This document shows, piece by piece, positions 31,501 through 39,240 of a DNA stretch of 64,000 nt; within the stretch, counting starts at the first letter, position 1; every line of letters begins with the position of its first letter. Where the stretch lies: assembly GCF_000374845.1 (NCBI RefSeq), contig NZ_KB895416.1, positions 1-64,000 of the forward strand, in the 5' to 3' direction. This DNA is from Paenibacillus terrigena DSM 21567 (GTDB taxonomy: Bacteria; Bacillota; Bacilli; Paenibacillales; Paenibacillaceae). Both the position numbers and the translations under genes were made by a program. The notes beneath the pieces were generated by a model. It was not told the origin of the DNA. It was given only the letters and a program-made list of their open reading frames with translations, and made no database searches.

Positions 31501-34281
31501 GCGAAGGTGTTCGCAACGTTCGCAGGCAATCCGAACCCGGTTGAACTTATCAGCAGCGAAGTCACATTTAGCAGTAATCAACCCGATGTGGCGTCGATCG
31601 ATGCCGCTGGCCAGGTGAGTGCACTGAAACCAGGACGGACGACAATCACAGCATCGTATGGCGGGAAATCAGCGCTCTACGAGCTGGAGGTCAAGAACCC
31701 AGTTCCTGTATTGCAGAGCATTGAGATCAATGGTCTTAGCGCCATGACGATTGGTGATACACAGCTTACCAAGGTTACGGCGAAATACAGCTTGACGCCT
31801 GATCCGGTGGAGCTGACGAGCGGCGTCACCTTCACGAGCAGCAATCCGCAGGTTGCAACGGTTGACGAAGCAGGGAAAGTCAAGGCGCTGAGTGTAGGAA
31901 TTAGCGCAATAAGAGCTTCCTTCGGAGGCAAAACGGCTGAATTTACCGTCGTTGTCAACAAAGTAACTTCCTCTCCGAAACGGGAGCTGAGAGCAGCTTG
32001 GATCGCATCGGTTGAGAATATCGATTGGCCGAAGCAGGGCGTTGTGAAGCCGGAGGATCAGAAGCGGGATTTCTCCGCGCTGTTGGACGAATTGGCTGGC
32101 ATGGGCATGAATGCCATCATTGTTCAGATTAAGCCGACCGCAGATGCGTTCTACCCGTCCCAGTATGGACCTTGGTCCGAATATCTGACTGGCGTCCAAG
32201 GGAAGGATCCGGGGTATGACCCGCTTGCCTTTATGATCGAAGAAGCGCATAAGCGCAACATGGAGTTCCATGCCTGGTTCAATCCGTACCGTGTCAGCAT
32301 GAAGGATAACATCGGGAACCTGGTCGAGAACCATCCGGCAAGGCAGCATCCGGACTGGATAGTCAGTTATGGCGGCAAGTTGTACTATAACCCGGGCGTA
32401 CCTGCGGCAAAAGATTTTGTCGTCGGAAGCGTCATGGAGGTTGTCCGCAATTATGATATCGACGCCGTGCATATGGATGACTACTTCTACCCTTATCCGG
32501 TCAACGGCCAAGACTTCCCGGACGCGGACACTTATAAGACGTACGGCGGAGCTTTCACGAACAAAGCCGACTGGCGAAGAGACAACGTGAATCAGCTGGT
32601 TCATGAATTATCAGTCGAGATTAAGCAGGAGAAGAACTATGTCAAGTTCGGCATCAGTCCGTTCGGCGTATGGCGGAACATCGCGGATGATCCGACGGGT
32701 TCGGATACGACGGCTGGGCAGCGCAACTATGATGATTTGTACGCGGATACGCGCAAGTGGATTCACGAAGGCTGGATCGATTACATTACGCCGCAAATTT
32801 ATTGGAACTTCGGATTTAGTGCGGCTGCTTACGAGAAACTGGTCGATTGGTGGACGAAAGAAACAAAGGGAACGAATGTGCATCTCTATATCGGGCATGC
32901 CGACTACAAAATTAACGATAACAACGAAGCTTGGGCCAAACCCGATGAGCTGCCGAACCAGCTCAAGTACAATTGGAACTTCGAGGGGGTTAAAGGCAGC
33001 ATGCATTTCAGCGCCTCGGATCTTATCCGAAATCCACTCGGCATCAAGGATAGACTCATCCAAGACAGCTATAAATTGCCTTCCCTTATTCCTGTTATGC
33101 CGTGGCTGGACAATAAGGCTCCTAAAAAGCCTGTTCTGCAGTCTGTGACTAAAAAAGGCACGGCAGGCATCGAAGTCACCTGGAAGGGTGAACAAGGCAG
33201 CGATGAGACTTCCTATGTGCTATACCGGATTGAAGGCAAAGAGGGCTTAAACGTGGATAATCCCGCTCACATTGCAGCCATCATTCGCAAGCAGTCAGCG
33301 GATGTTCAGCATTATACCGATAAAAATGCCGTTGAGGGACGTGTGTACACTTATGCCGTCACGGCCGTGAACCGGCTTCATAACGAGAGCGAAGCCAGCA
33401 ATCCAATCACCCTTGGCGAGAGCGTGAAGCGGATCGAGCTCGGAATGCTGGGCGAGCTTGCTGTAGGCAGTACCAAGCAGGCGCAAGTATTCGCCTACCT
33501 TCCGAACAGTGACGCGCCGATGGATGTGACGGGCAGCTCGCAATTTGCAAGCAGTCAGACTGCTGTTGCATCGATCGACGCAGGGGGATTGATCACAGCA
33601 CATCAAGAAGGCACGAGTGTCATTACGGCGACCTATGGCGGGCTTACAGCAACGGCGACCATAGAAGTTCGAAAGCAAGAGCAGCAGCTATCGACCGTGT
33701 TAACGGGGCCAAGCAAAGTACAGACCGGCCAGCCGTTTACCGTCCAATTCGGTCTTCATGGCGTTACGTCGAATGTATACGCTCAGGACATTACGATTGC
33801 GTATGATGAATCGATTGCCGAATACGTCTCGTCAGCACCGTTGATGAACGGGATCGATATCCTGTCGGAGAAGAAGAGTCCAGGCAAAGTCCGGCTCATT
33901 CTGGTGAGTCAAGGTGCGGGTAATTCGGTTAGTGGCAACGCTGAATTGGTGAAGCTCTCCTTCCAAGCGAAAAATGTCACACAGTCGGCTTCAGGCGAGA
34001 TCTCGGTCACCAAAGCATGGCTTGGCGATGGGGAAGGAAACGAGCTGGAGGCGCGGCCAACATCGATCCGAATTGAAGTCACGGTGGTTCCACCAGGTTT
34101 GCCGGGTGACGCGAACCATGACGGCAAGTACACGATCGGCGACTTAGCGTTCGCGGCTGCGAATTATGGCAAAGACAAAAAACATCCGGACTGGAGTCGG
34201 ATCAAGGCCGCCGACTACGACGGCAATGGCGTGATCGATATTGATGACCTCGCTGCCATAGCGAGAAAAATTGTGGAATAG
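28525..34281 (+). CDS. Giant secreted SpoIID-BIG2-GHL10-cohesin-dockerin protein
   Basis: This encodes about 1918 residues. Domains in order: a signal peptide ending near residue 55 (AAHA); SpoIID/LytB domain (about 230-620) with catalytic-type Glu in VVPSEMP and GHGVGMSQVGAQMLG; BIG2-like (635-715); a carbohydrate-binding-like region (715-880); three BIG2 repeats (880-1150); GHL10/DUF187 glycosidase domain (1155-1525) beginning RAAWIASVENIDWPKQG; fibronectin-III (1528-1632); BIG2 (1635-1717); cohesin (1722-1855); and a dockerin with two Asp-rich calcium loops (DANHDGKYTIGDL and DYDGNGVIDIDDL). SpoIID and the GHL10 enzyme DigH both act on peptide-free glycan strands. The true start may be later (for example ATG 28567 or 28615). 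It sits between MurNAc catabolism and nagAB. Confidence 0.85.
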   Translation: MHGLKRMVGTITERMCPCVRNFVNSLRVKMNAALAAVLICSTVVSGFVSVLPAAHAQEGGVNTMAAAESAPIREKVMAKDSVTRTIELELKGKVELSDTLTVEQHFGQTVLTKTLRDVMVGAENVDVYLGADGKAAKIVINGETPMNRMRVGIRKDITDIADMTQLGHSQIEMKSIDRLRIIDKKGGTSLDIAAGSLLLFTVDNGQIAVKQNGAELIKTANRLIIEPLNSGSLIQVTSITRSHGKPQYRGIFEVSLNPEKDKLRLINELDIEQYLYQVVPSEMPASYGLEALKAQSVAARTYALTDYMTSRFADRGFHIDDSTLSQVYNNQAENTLTTQAVQATSGKIMKSGSELVDARFYSTSGGYGASKHEVWQDIDTNQFPGTPLPYLIGDSYTYDPANSSSLLKIDTASEEVLNAFYKSLNYTGYDSESPYFRWKVSLTRTELQNTVNKNMIDRYAAEPMFVLTKDANGSFVSRPIPAEGAGTISNMYVAKRGRGGNAMELVIEGSTGTYKIIREFNIRFTIRPSKTYTGGTTDILAYRAKGGAGAYDNAPLKNPSILYSAFMTFDLERDENGSLKNVTFYGGGNGHGVGMSQVGAQMLGAQGWSYDRILNSYYKGMQLVDLNAAVPSRLEISPAVASVERGAEQTFTVKGYDSSGNEMAVQADQLTWSQTGAIGTISAGGVLKAATNPAAGKVTVSTGTVRAEAAVIVGKLAQLVEDFEDIQDIAASSVRAVPDSVKLTRVARPEPVRAGVYAGKFAYDFTDTKGTSAAYMNFKDALGGTGRVLEGYPKKLGMWFYGDAQKHWLRAALQDAAGNKPTVDFTASGGLNWSGWKYVTVDMPTGLTPPIRLNQVYIVETNDANKNGGTLYVDQLSALYTNTDVFELSLSGLTPMVIGETKQASLLAAYAGSTEPVPVQSGVSYYSSNSKVASIDTSGTVKALQEGTATIIALYGSAQPAEYQLKVTKEAPVLERVEMTGLSAMDTGQAKQAKVFATFAGNPNPVELISSEVTFSSNQPDVASIDAAGQVSALKPGRTTITASYGGKSALYELEVKNPVPVLQSIEINGLSAMTIGDTQLTKVTAKYSLTPDPVELTSGVTFTSSNPQVATVDEAGKVKALSVGISAIRASFGGKTAEFTVVVNKVTSSPKRELRAAWIASVENIDWPKQGVVKPEDQKRDFSALLDELAGMGMNAIIVQIKPTADAFYPSQYGPWSEYLTGVQGKDPGYDPLAFMIEEAHKRNMEFHAWFNPYRVSMKDNIGNLVENHPARQHPDWIVSYGGKLYYNPGVPAAKDFVVGSVMEVVRNYDIDAVHMDDYFYPYPVNGQDFPDADTYKTYGGAFTNKADWRRDNVNQLVHELSVEIKQEKNYVKFGISPFGVWRNIADDPTGSDTTAGQRNYDDLYADTRKWIHEGWIDYITPQIYWNFGFSAAAYEKLVDWWTKETKGTNVHLYIGHADYKINDNNEAWAKPDELPNQLKYNWNFEGVKGSMHFSASDLIRNPLGIKDRLIQDSYKLPSLIPVMPWLDNKAPKKPVLQSVTKKGTAGIEVTWKGEQGSDETSYVLYRIEGKEGLNVDNPAHIAAIIRKQSADVQHYTDKNAVEGRVYTYAVTAVNRLHNESEASNPITLGESVKRIELGMLGELAVGSTKQAQVFAYLPNSDAPMDVTGSSQFASSQTAVASIDAGGLITAHQEGTSVITATYGGLTATATIEVRKQEQQLSTVLTGPSKVQTGQPFTVQFGLHGVTSNVYAQDITIAYDESIAEYVSSAPLMNGIDILSEKKSPGKVRLILVSQGAGNSVSGNAELVKLSFQAKNVTQSASGEISVTKAWLGDGEGNELEARPTSIRIEVTVVPPGLPGDANHDGKYTIGDLAFAAANYGKDKKHPDWSRIKAADYDGNGVIDIDDLAAIARKIVE

Positions 34282-34287
34282 TATGTA

Positions 34288-34333
34288 ACACAAAGACCAA
34301 CCGTATTAATTAACTACGGTTGGTCTTTTGTGT
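34288..34333. terminator. Bidirectional terminator between the giant gene and nagA
   Basis: ACACAAAGACCAACCGTA pairs almost perfectly with TACGGTTGGTCTTTTGTGT, with T-rich tails on both strands, serving two convergent genes. Confidence 0.9.
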
Positions 34334-34381
34334 TTCGGACGAATCAGGAATTCCGCCGATGGGATCGGGAAATGCTAAATT

Positions 34382-35560
34382 TTAGGCTTTGTTGCCTTTG
34401 ACCCAAATGGATTGAATATTCAGGGCCGTGTCCAGCAGCAGCAAGTCGGCTTGCAGACCTGCACGGATGCTGCCTGTACGATCATCGATACCAAGCTGCT
34501 TCGCAGCGTTGTAGCTCGTAAGCTGTACTGCTTCTTCGATGCTTACGCCGACGCGGTGGATGATGTTCTGGAATGCAACAATCATCGTCAGCAAGCTGCC
34601 CGCAAGGGAGCCACCGTCTTTCAGACGTGCTTCACCGTTCTTCGCCACAACGGCAAGACCGCCAAGATCATAATCGCCATCGCCAAGACCCGCAGCAGAC
34701 ATCGCATCGGTAATGACCACGAGGTTGTTGTTCGTCTTGCATTTTACCAGAACTTTCATTGCTGCCGGATGCACGTGAATGCAGTCTGCGATTAGCTCTG
34801 CCACGATCCGGTCTTCACTCAGGACCGCACCGACTGTACCTGGCGCGCGATGCGTTAGAGGCGTCATCGCATTATACGTATGCACCGCTTGGTTCAGACC
34901 CGCTTCGACAGCCGTCATCATCTCTTCGTATGTTGCATCCGTATGTGCTGCTGCGACGTTGATGCCGTTCGAACGGGCCCAACGAATCGCTTTGATTGCG
35001 CCGTTACGCTCGGCAGCAAGGGAGATTTGCTTGATCACGCCTGGATATTTCGTATTCCAATCTTCCAGCCAATCCACACGTGCTTCAACCATGAATTCAG
35101 GGTTCTGTGCACCTTTATATTTCGGGTTAATGAAAGGTCCTTCCATGTGTACGCCATGTACTTGTGCGTACGGCATGGAATTATTCTTATATTCGTAGAC
35201 TTCTGCCAAGACACGTTCAATCGCATCGTGCGATTGTGTCATGGTCGTCGCCATAATGGTTGTGGTCCCTTGGCTCAGGTGGAACTTCGTAATGGTATCG
35301 AGCACTTCTTTGTTCGAATCCATGAAGTCGGCACCGTATCCACCGTGCACATGCACATCGATGAATCCAGGAATAATCCATCCGCCTTGTGCATCAAGCG
35401 CTTCATGCTGCCATGCCGCAAGGTCTGCGACCGGCACTTCCGCTTGTGTTCCAACAAATACAATCGTTCCATTCTCGATACGTACACAACCATTTTCGAT
35501 GATTCCTTGCGGGGTTACGACGTTTGCGTTAACGATAAAAAATGGGTCCGATGTACTCAT
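34382..35560 (-). CDS. nagA: N-acetylglucosamine-6-phosphate deacetylase
   Basis: This encodes 392 residues of the amidohydrolase TIM-barrel family. It deacetylates GlcNAc-6-phosphate to glucosamine-6-phosphate. Metal and catalytic motifs are PGFIDVHVHGGYGADFMD, HMEGPFINPKYKGAQ, AAHTDATYEEM, the HTYNAMTPLTHR loop and the catalytic Asp in VVITDAMSAAG. The start overlaps the nagB stop by four bases (ATGA), so the two enzymes are translationally coupled. It receives the GlcNAc-6-P made by MurQ from the neighbouring operon and by the amino-sugar kinases. A strong bidirectional terminator follows. Confidence 0.95.
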   Translation of the reverse strand: MSTSDPFFIVNANVVTPQGIIENGCVRIENGTIVFVGTQAEVPVADLAAWQHEALDAQGGWIIPGFIDVHVHGGYGADFMDSNKEVLDTITKFHLSQGTTTIMATTMTQSHDAIERVLAEVYEYKNNSMPYAQVHGVHMEGPFINPKYKGAQNPEFMVEARVDWLEDWNTKYPGVIKQISLAAERNGAIKAIRWARSNGINVAAAHTDATYEEMMTAVEAGLNQAVHTYNAMTPLTHRAPGTVGAVLSEDRIVAELIADCIHVHPAAMKVLVKCKTNNNLVVITDAMSAAGLGDGDYDLGGLAVVAKNGEARLKDGGSLAGSLLTMIVAFQNIIHRVGVSIEEAVQLTSYNAAKQLGIDDRTGSIRAGLQADLLLLDTALNIQSIWVKGNKA

Positions 35561-36285
35561 TGCAATTCACCTGCCGCTTCTTTGTCGAGTAGTACAACAA
35601 CATTCGAGTGTGTTTGAAGCAAGGAAGCCGGGCAATCGGTTGTGATTGGGCCTTGCAGCGCACGTTTCACGATGGAAGCTTTGTCTTTGCCGCGAACGAC
35701 GAGGATGATCATTTTCGCTTTAAGGATCGTACCTACACCCATCGTAATCGCTTGGGTAGGAACTTCATCAATGGAGTTGAAGAAGCGTGCATTCGCTTCA
35801 CGCGTTTGTTCTTTCAATTCTACCAAATGCGTTCCGCCGTTCAGCGTATCGTCTGGTTCATTGAAGCCAATATGTCCATTGTGGCCAAGGCCGAGCAATT
35901 GCATGTCCACTTGCTTGGAAGTCGACATCATCTCATCGTAGCTTAGACATTCCGCGTGCAAATCTTCCGCATTACCGTTCGGTACATGCGTTTGTTCCAT
36001 TGGAATATCGATATGGTTAAAGAGTTGGTTGTTCATGAATGTACGGTAGCTCTCTTGATGACCTTCAGGCAAGCCAACGTATTCATCTAAGTTGAAGGAA
36101 GTGACATGTTTGAAGCTCACGAGACCATTCTGATATTGACGGATAAGTTCTTGGTAAATCCCGATTGGCGTACTACCTGTTGCAAGTCCTAGAACGGAAT
36201 AAGGATTCGTCTGCACGAGGCTGGCGATAATGTTCGCCCCGACTTGGTTCAATTCTTCATTCGTCTCAAAAGTCAAAATATTCAT
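35557..36285 (-). CDS. nagB: Glucosamine-6-phosphate deaminase
   Basis: This encodes 242 residues. It converts glucosamine-6-phosphate to fructose-6-phosphate and ammonia, the last step into glycolysis. Family motifs are LGLATGSTPIGIYQEL (phosphate site), SFNLDEYVGLPEGH with the catalytic Asp, LLGLGHNGHIGFNEPDD and DKASIVKRALQG. The length matches the short Bacillus NagB, which lacks the allosteric extension of the E. coli enzyme. The ribosome site GGGGAGG overlaps the end of the rpiR gene upstream, so rpiR, nagB and nagA form one operon read leftward. Confidence 0.95.
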   Translation of the reverse strand: MNILTFETNEELNQVGANIIASLVQTNPYSVLGLATGSTPIGIYQELIRQYQNGLVSFKHVTSFNLDEYVGLPEGHQESYRTFMNNQLFNHIDIPMEQTHVPNGNAEDLHAECLSYDEMMSTSKQVDMQLLGLGHNGHIGFNEPDDTLNGGTHLVELKEQTREANARFFNSIDEVPTQAITMGVGTILKAKMIILVVRGKDKASIVKRALQGPITTDCPASLLQTHSNVVVLLDKEAAGELQ

Positions 36286-36293
36286 GTGGTAAA

Positions 36294-37151
36294 TTACCTC
36301 CCCTTATCATTGCGGTACTTCTGTACCATTTCATACGATCTTTCAATACGTGGAATGTAGCGTGTATACTGCTCGCTGACGAGACCTGAGAACAAGATAT
36401 CAATGACATGCAGCTGTGCAATCCGGGATGCCATGTCGCCTCGGCGCATGCCTGCTTCCATCGTTGATGTGAACAATGGAATATCCGCCATGGTCGATAC
36501 CGTAGAACTGCCGTATTTCGTTAATGAAATCGTCGTTGCCCCATTTTCTTTGGCACATTTGAGTGCATCAATCGTCTCTTGGGTCTCACCGGAATGCGAG
36601 ATCGCAATTGCGACATCTCCCGGTGTCAGGTTCGAAGCGGAGATGATCTGTAGATGTGAGTCTGCGCTGTATCGTGTTCTCTTGCCGACAAGCCCTAGCT
36701 TGTAGCACAAATCCTGTGCGACGATCCCCGATGTCGCCATGCCGTATACATCAACCAACTTCGCCTCTCGCAGCACATCTAATGCGCGTTCAAGTTGATG
36801 AAGATCTAGTAAACGTGTTGTATCAACGATGGAACGCAAGTGATTGGCTTCGATGGCTGCAACCACACTTGCAAGCGGGTTGCCAGCGACAATATCTTGA
36901 TACTCTTGCGCTTGTTCCTTCTGCGCGATGTCCGCGGCGAGTCGCATCTTGAAGTCTGGAAACCCGCGAAAATGCAAGGATTTACAGAACCTCGTCACCG
37001 TTGCTGCGCTCGTCGTGGATTGTTCCGCAAGCTCGGTAATGCCCATATTGACTACATTTCCCGGAAAGCTCAGGATGTAGTCGGCAAGCTTGCGTTCTTG
37101 CTGATGAAAGGTGTCAAGCTGCTGTTCAATGGCATTCAAAATGCTGGACAA
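36294..37151 (-). CDS. RpiR-family regulator of the nag operon
   Basis: This encodes about 285 residues. It has the RpiR helix-turn-helix (YILSFPGNVVNMGITELAEQ ... SAATVTRFCKSLHFRGFPDF) and a C-terminal SIS domain (DVYGMATSGIVAQDLCYKLG, then VAIAISHSGETQETIDAL). The likely ligand is an amino-sugar phosphate. Start TTG 37151 is chosen because GAGGGG lies eight bases before it; GTG 37158-37160 is too close to that site. A TGAAA-N4-TTTCA palindrome lies 60 bp upstream. It is a second RpiR protein beside MurR, with nagB and nagA as cotranscribed targets; most bacilli use the GntR-type NagR (YvoA) here. Confidence 0.85.
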   Translation of the reverse strand: MSSILNAIEQQLDTFHQQERKLADYILSFPGNVVNMGITELAEQSTTSAATVTRFCKSLHFRGFPDFKMRLAADIAQKEQAQEYQDIVAGNPLASVVAAIEANHLRSIVDTTRLLDLHQLERALDVLREAKLVDVYGMATSGIVAQDLCYKLGLVGKRTRYSADSHLQIISASNLTPGDVAIAISHSGETQETIDALKCAKENGATTISLTKYGSSTVSTMADIPLFTSTMEAGMRRGDMASRIAQLHVIDILFSGLVSEQYTRYIPRIERSYEMVQKYRNDKGR

Positions 37152-37210
37152 AACTCGCACCCCTCTGTGTTCATGTGTGAAAAAGATTTTAATATTTTAA
37201 CCATTAACCA

Positions 37211-37224
37211 TGAAAATTATTTCA
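37211..37224 (-). promoter_or_regulatory. RpiR-type operator of the nag operon
   Basis: TGAAAATTATTTCA consists of TGAAA and TTTCA half-sites four bases apart. It lies upstream of rpiR-nagB-nagA and is related to the MurR-type sites, although the spacer is one base shorter. Confidence 0.55.
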
Positions 37225-37313
37225 ATACCATCATATATGATGGCTCTTTTTTTTTCAATAGAAAGGGTTGGATACGGTCATTTTTATTCGCCATTGGATG
37301 GATAGCGAGTAAA

Positions 37314-37355
37314 GGATAGGCGCCAAAAGTTGACTCTTGGTGGCCTATCCTTTTT
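37314..37355 (+). terminator. Orphan rightward terminator
   Basis: GGATAGGC-CCAA pairs with TTGG-GCCTATCC, followed by TTTTTG. No rightward gene precedes it, so it may be a relic or act on antisense transcription of the nag promoter. Confidence 0.7.
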
Positions 37356-37444
37356 GTGTTGAGGGTTCCTTATTCGGTGCAGATTACCCATTATCGTACA
37401 GAGGTGTCCAAAGAAAAATCAAAGGAATAAAACAGAACAAAATA

Positions 37445-37458
37445 AGAACACTTGTTCT
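37445..37458 (+). promoter_or_regulatory. LexA-type box 1
   Basis: AGAACACTTGTTCT has perfect AGAACA/TGTTCT arms and follows the bacillar SOS pattern GAAC-N4-GTTC. A half-matching CGAACAAATGTA occurs near 37546. It precedes the prophage remnants. Confidence 0.5.
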
Positions 37459-37658
37459 GTTATGTGGTAAATTTATACCATAGAGATTCGAGGGAAACAC
37501 GGAACGCCTAATCAAGTAATCGATATGCAGTCCTAATAATGAAGGCTGTACGAACAAATGTAGGCATGGATCGGTGACAACTCGAATCTCTTATTTTTCA
37601 CACTGAGGGGAGGCGGTAAATATGCGAACAAGGATCGAAGGAAATGAGGTGATGGACC

Positions 37659-37926
37659 CTGTTAACGACACTCGCACATGTTAGAAATTTCGTCTTTACG
37701 GCAGATCAGGATGGACCGGCTAATGAGCAGCTGACGATGCTGCTCGCAGCGGCTTCGCAAGGCATTGAAGCGTATTGCAAGAGGTGGTTCGCTGGGGCTC
37801 GTAGAAGTCTATAAGCTTGAAGACCAAGCAGAGATTATTACGTCCCTACAAGCTGAAATGGAAGCATTTAGGACGAAAGTTTGTGATGCCCTTATCGCTG
37901 ATGGTCACCCCGAATTAGTAGAGTAG
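37659..37926 (+). pseudogene. Phage head-tail connector / tail protein fragments
   Basis: The frame from 37659 encodes LLTTLAHVRNFVFTADQ ... LLAAASQGIEAYCKRWF, typical of the N-terminal part of a gp6-like head-tail connector, and stops at 37812. An overlapping second frame ending at 37926 encodes VEVYKLEDQAEIITSLQAEM, typical of the end of a small tail protein. The abrupt change of frame and family suggests a deletion that fused two phage genes. Nothing else is evident in 37360-37658 or 37927-38040 beyond a weak hairpin. Confidence 0.6.
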
Positions 37927-38054
37927 GATGATACTGCGCAATAACATTAGTTATTTTCACGATTATAAACACACCTTAAGCGCGCTCTCTAAGCAGGCGC
38001 TATTTTTATGCCCTTGGTACCCCCGAGGGCATTTTATTTCAAAGGAGGAATGGC

Positions 38055-38513
38055 ATGGTAGATAAAGCGTTGACGTTCATTTTTGGAGTCGTTGCAGCGC
38101 CGGTATTTAACTTTTTCTATGGAGGTGGAACGATGTCGAGTGGGGTTATGATTGCACTCGTCTTCTTTGTCGCACTTGATTGGATCACAGGTGTCCGCGC
38201 TGCCCAGAAAGACCGACCCTATGCTAGCAAATACGGGATCGACGGGGTGTTTCGCACTTTTTTTATTCTATTATTGCCAGCAGGCGGGCATTTGCTCGAT
38301 GAAGCTTTTCAAATGCCGGACATTTTGTTCGGTGCCATTTCGGTGGGTGTGCTGTATCGCAATTTGCAGTCGATGACAGCGAATGCGATCAGCGCTGGGT
38401 GGGGGAATTGGTTCCCGGAATGGATCATGACACGAATTACGGAGTGGGTGAGGAGTGAACTGGACAAGAAGACAGAACGGGCCGAGAGCCGAAAGGGGGA
38501 ATCCAAATCATGA
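38055..38513 (+). CDS. Phage holin (Cph1/TcdE family)
   Basis: This encodes a 152-residue membrane protein with three hydrophobic segments (about 5-25, 32-48, 75-95) and the family core ALDWITGVRAAQKDRPYASK. Holins of this class form membrane holes that release endolysin at the end of phage growth; some release toxins. A perfect AAGGAGG site precedes ATG 38055. Its stop overlaps the start of a broken endolysin gene (ATGA), the normal lysis-cassette order, but with the partner inactivated. The long charged C-terminus (KKTERAESRKGESKS) is cytoplasmic. Confidence 0.88.
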   Translation: MVDKALTFIFGVVAAPVFNFFYGGGTMSSGVMIALVFFVALDWITGVRAAQKDRPYASKYGIDGVFRTFFILLLPAGGHLLDEAFQMPDILFGAISVGVLYRNLQSMTANAISAGWGNWFPEWIMTRITEWVRSELDKKTERAESRKGESKS

Positions 38514-38704
38514 ATACCGTTATGTGGGACGCAGGGCATGGGGGCAAAGATCTTGTAGCAACAGGCTATGGACTGTGAGAGAAGCACATAGTCCTCCAGA
38601 TTGCTACAGAAGCAGCCAAACAATTGGAACAACAATATGAGAATCTTGATGCCGACGTCCATTGGGACGCAGCGAAGCAACAAATCCATATCTCGAAAAA
38701 ATAA
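38510..38704 (+). pseudogene. Broken N-acetylmuramoyl-L-alanine amidase (endolysin)
   Basis: The frame starts MNTVMWDAGHGGKD, the zinc-binding start of the Amidase_3 family, and meets TGA at 38576 after 22 codons. It resumes in the same frame as EKHIVLQIATEAAKQLEQQY, again typical of the family, and ends at 38704. Only about 60 of the expected 180 or more residues remain, so it is both stopped and truncated. The ATGA overlap with the holin shows it was once the endolysin of that cassette. Confidence 0.8.
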
Positions 38705-38733
38705 GAACAAATGTTCCTGAAATATGCTATAAT
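38704..38733 (+). promoter_or_regulatory. LexA-type box 2 with a -10 element before the ArpU gene
   Basis: AGAACAAATGTTCC contains GAACAAATGTTC, a full match to the bacillar pattern GAAC-R-N-R-Y-GTTC. TATAAT follows at 38728-38733. The position suits SOS control of the downstream late-regulator gene. Confidence 0.6.
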
Positions 38734-38766
38734 GGTCTAACCAAGACGAACAAGGAGGGACCTCGA

Positions 38767-39210
38767 TTGGAACCAATGATTATCCCTACGTTACAGGAAT
38801 TGGACCGTAAACGAACGCAAGCCGCTGTCGATGACGCGCTGGAGAAGTATCGATTTTTCAAGACGATTACCTTCGAAGTTAGGGAGAGCAGCATAACGGC
38901 CTCATACCAAGAGCGCCTTCATGGATCGACGAATCAGACGAGTGATAAGACGGCGAATATCGCGATTTATAATGTGGACGAGCCGGAGAAGCGTAAGCTA
39001 TATTGTGAGCGGATCGAGCAGATCATTGAACATTTGCCGCAGCGGGAGAAGCTGCTCATGACGGAGATGACGAAGAAGGATCGAGTCTATAACTACGTGG
39101 TATACAACCAGATTTTTGATCCTCCGATTAGTGAATATACGTTCTACAAGCTCAAATGGGAAGCGACGAAGAAGCTTGCCTATGCACTCAACATTCAGGT
39201 ATGCAAGTGA
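38767..39210 (+). CDS. ArpU/RinA-type phage late transcription regulator
   Basis: This encodes 147 residues. The helical acidic and basic layout with RKRTQAAVDDALEKYRFF, YCERIEQIIEHLPQREKLLM and the C-terminal EYTFYKLKWEATKKLAYALN fits the ArpU family, which activates late lysis and packaging genes of Gram-positive phages through a sigma-like HTH. TTG 38767 is the start because AAGGAGG lies eight bases before it; ATG 38776 is too far. It appears intact within an otherwise decayed prophage and has a LexA-type box just upstream. Confidence 0.8.
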   Translation: MEPMIIPTLQELDRKRTQAAVDDALEKYRFFKTITFEVRESSITASYQERLHGSTNQTSDKTANIAIYNVDEPEKRKLYCERIEQIIEHLPQREKLLMTEMTKKDRVYNYVVYNQIFDPPISEYTFYKLKWEATKKLAYALNIQVCK

Positions 39211-39240
39211 AGTTAGGACGGGCGAACAAGGTTGATTGGT

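Noticed and set aside
31669-32604. Second long minus-strand open frame of 311 codons
   Set aside because: Same reason: it lies opposite BIG2 and GHL10 coding sequence and has no recognisable product.
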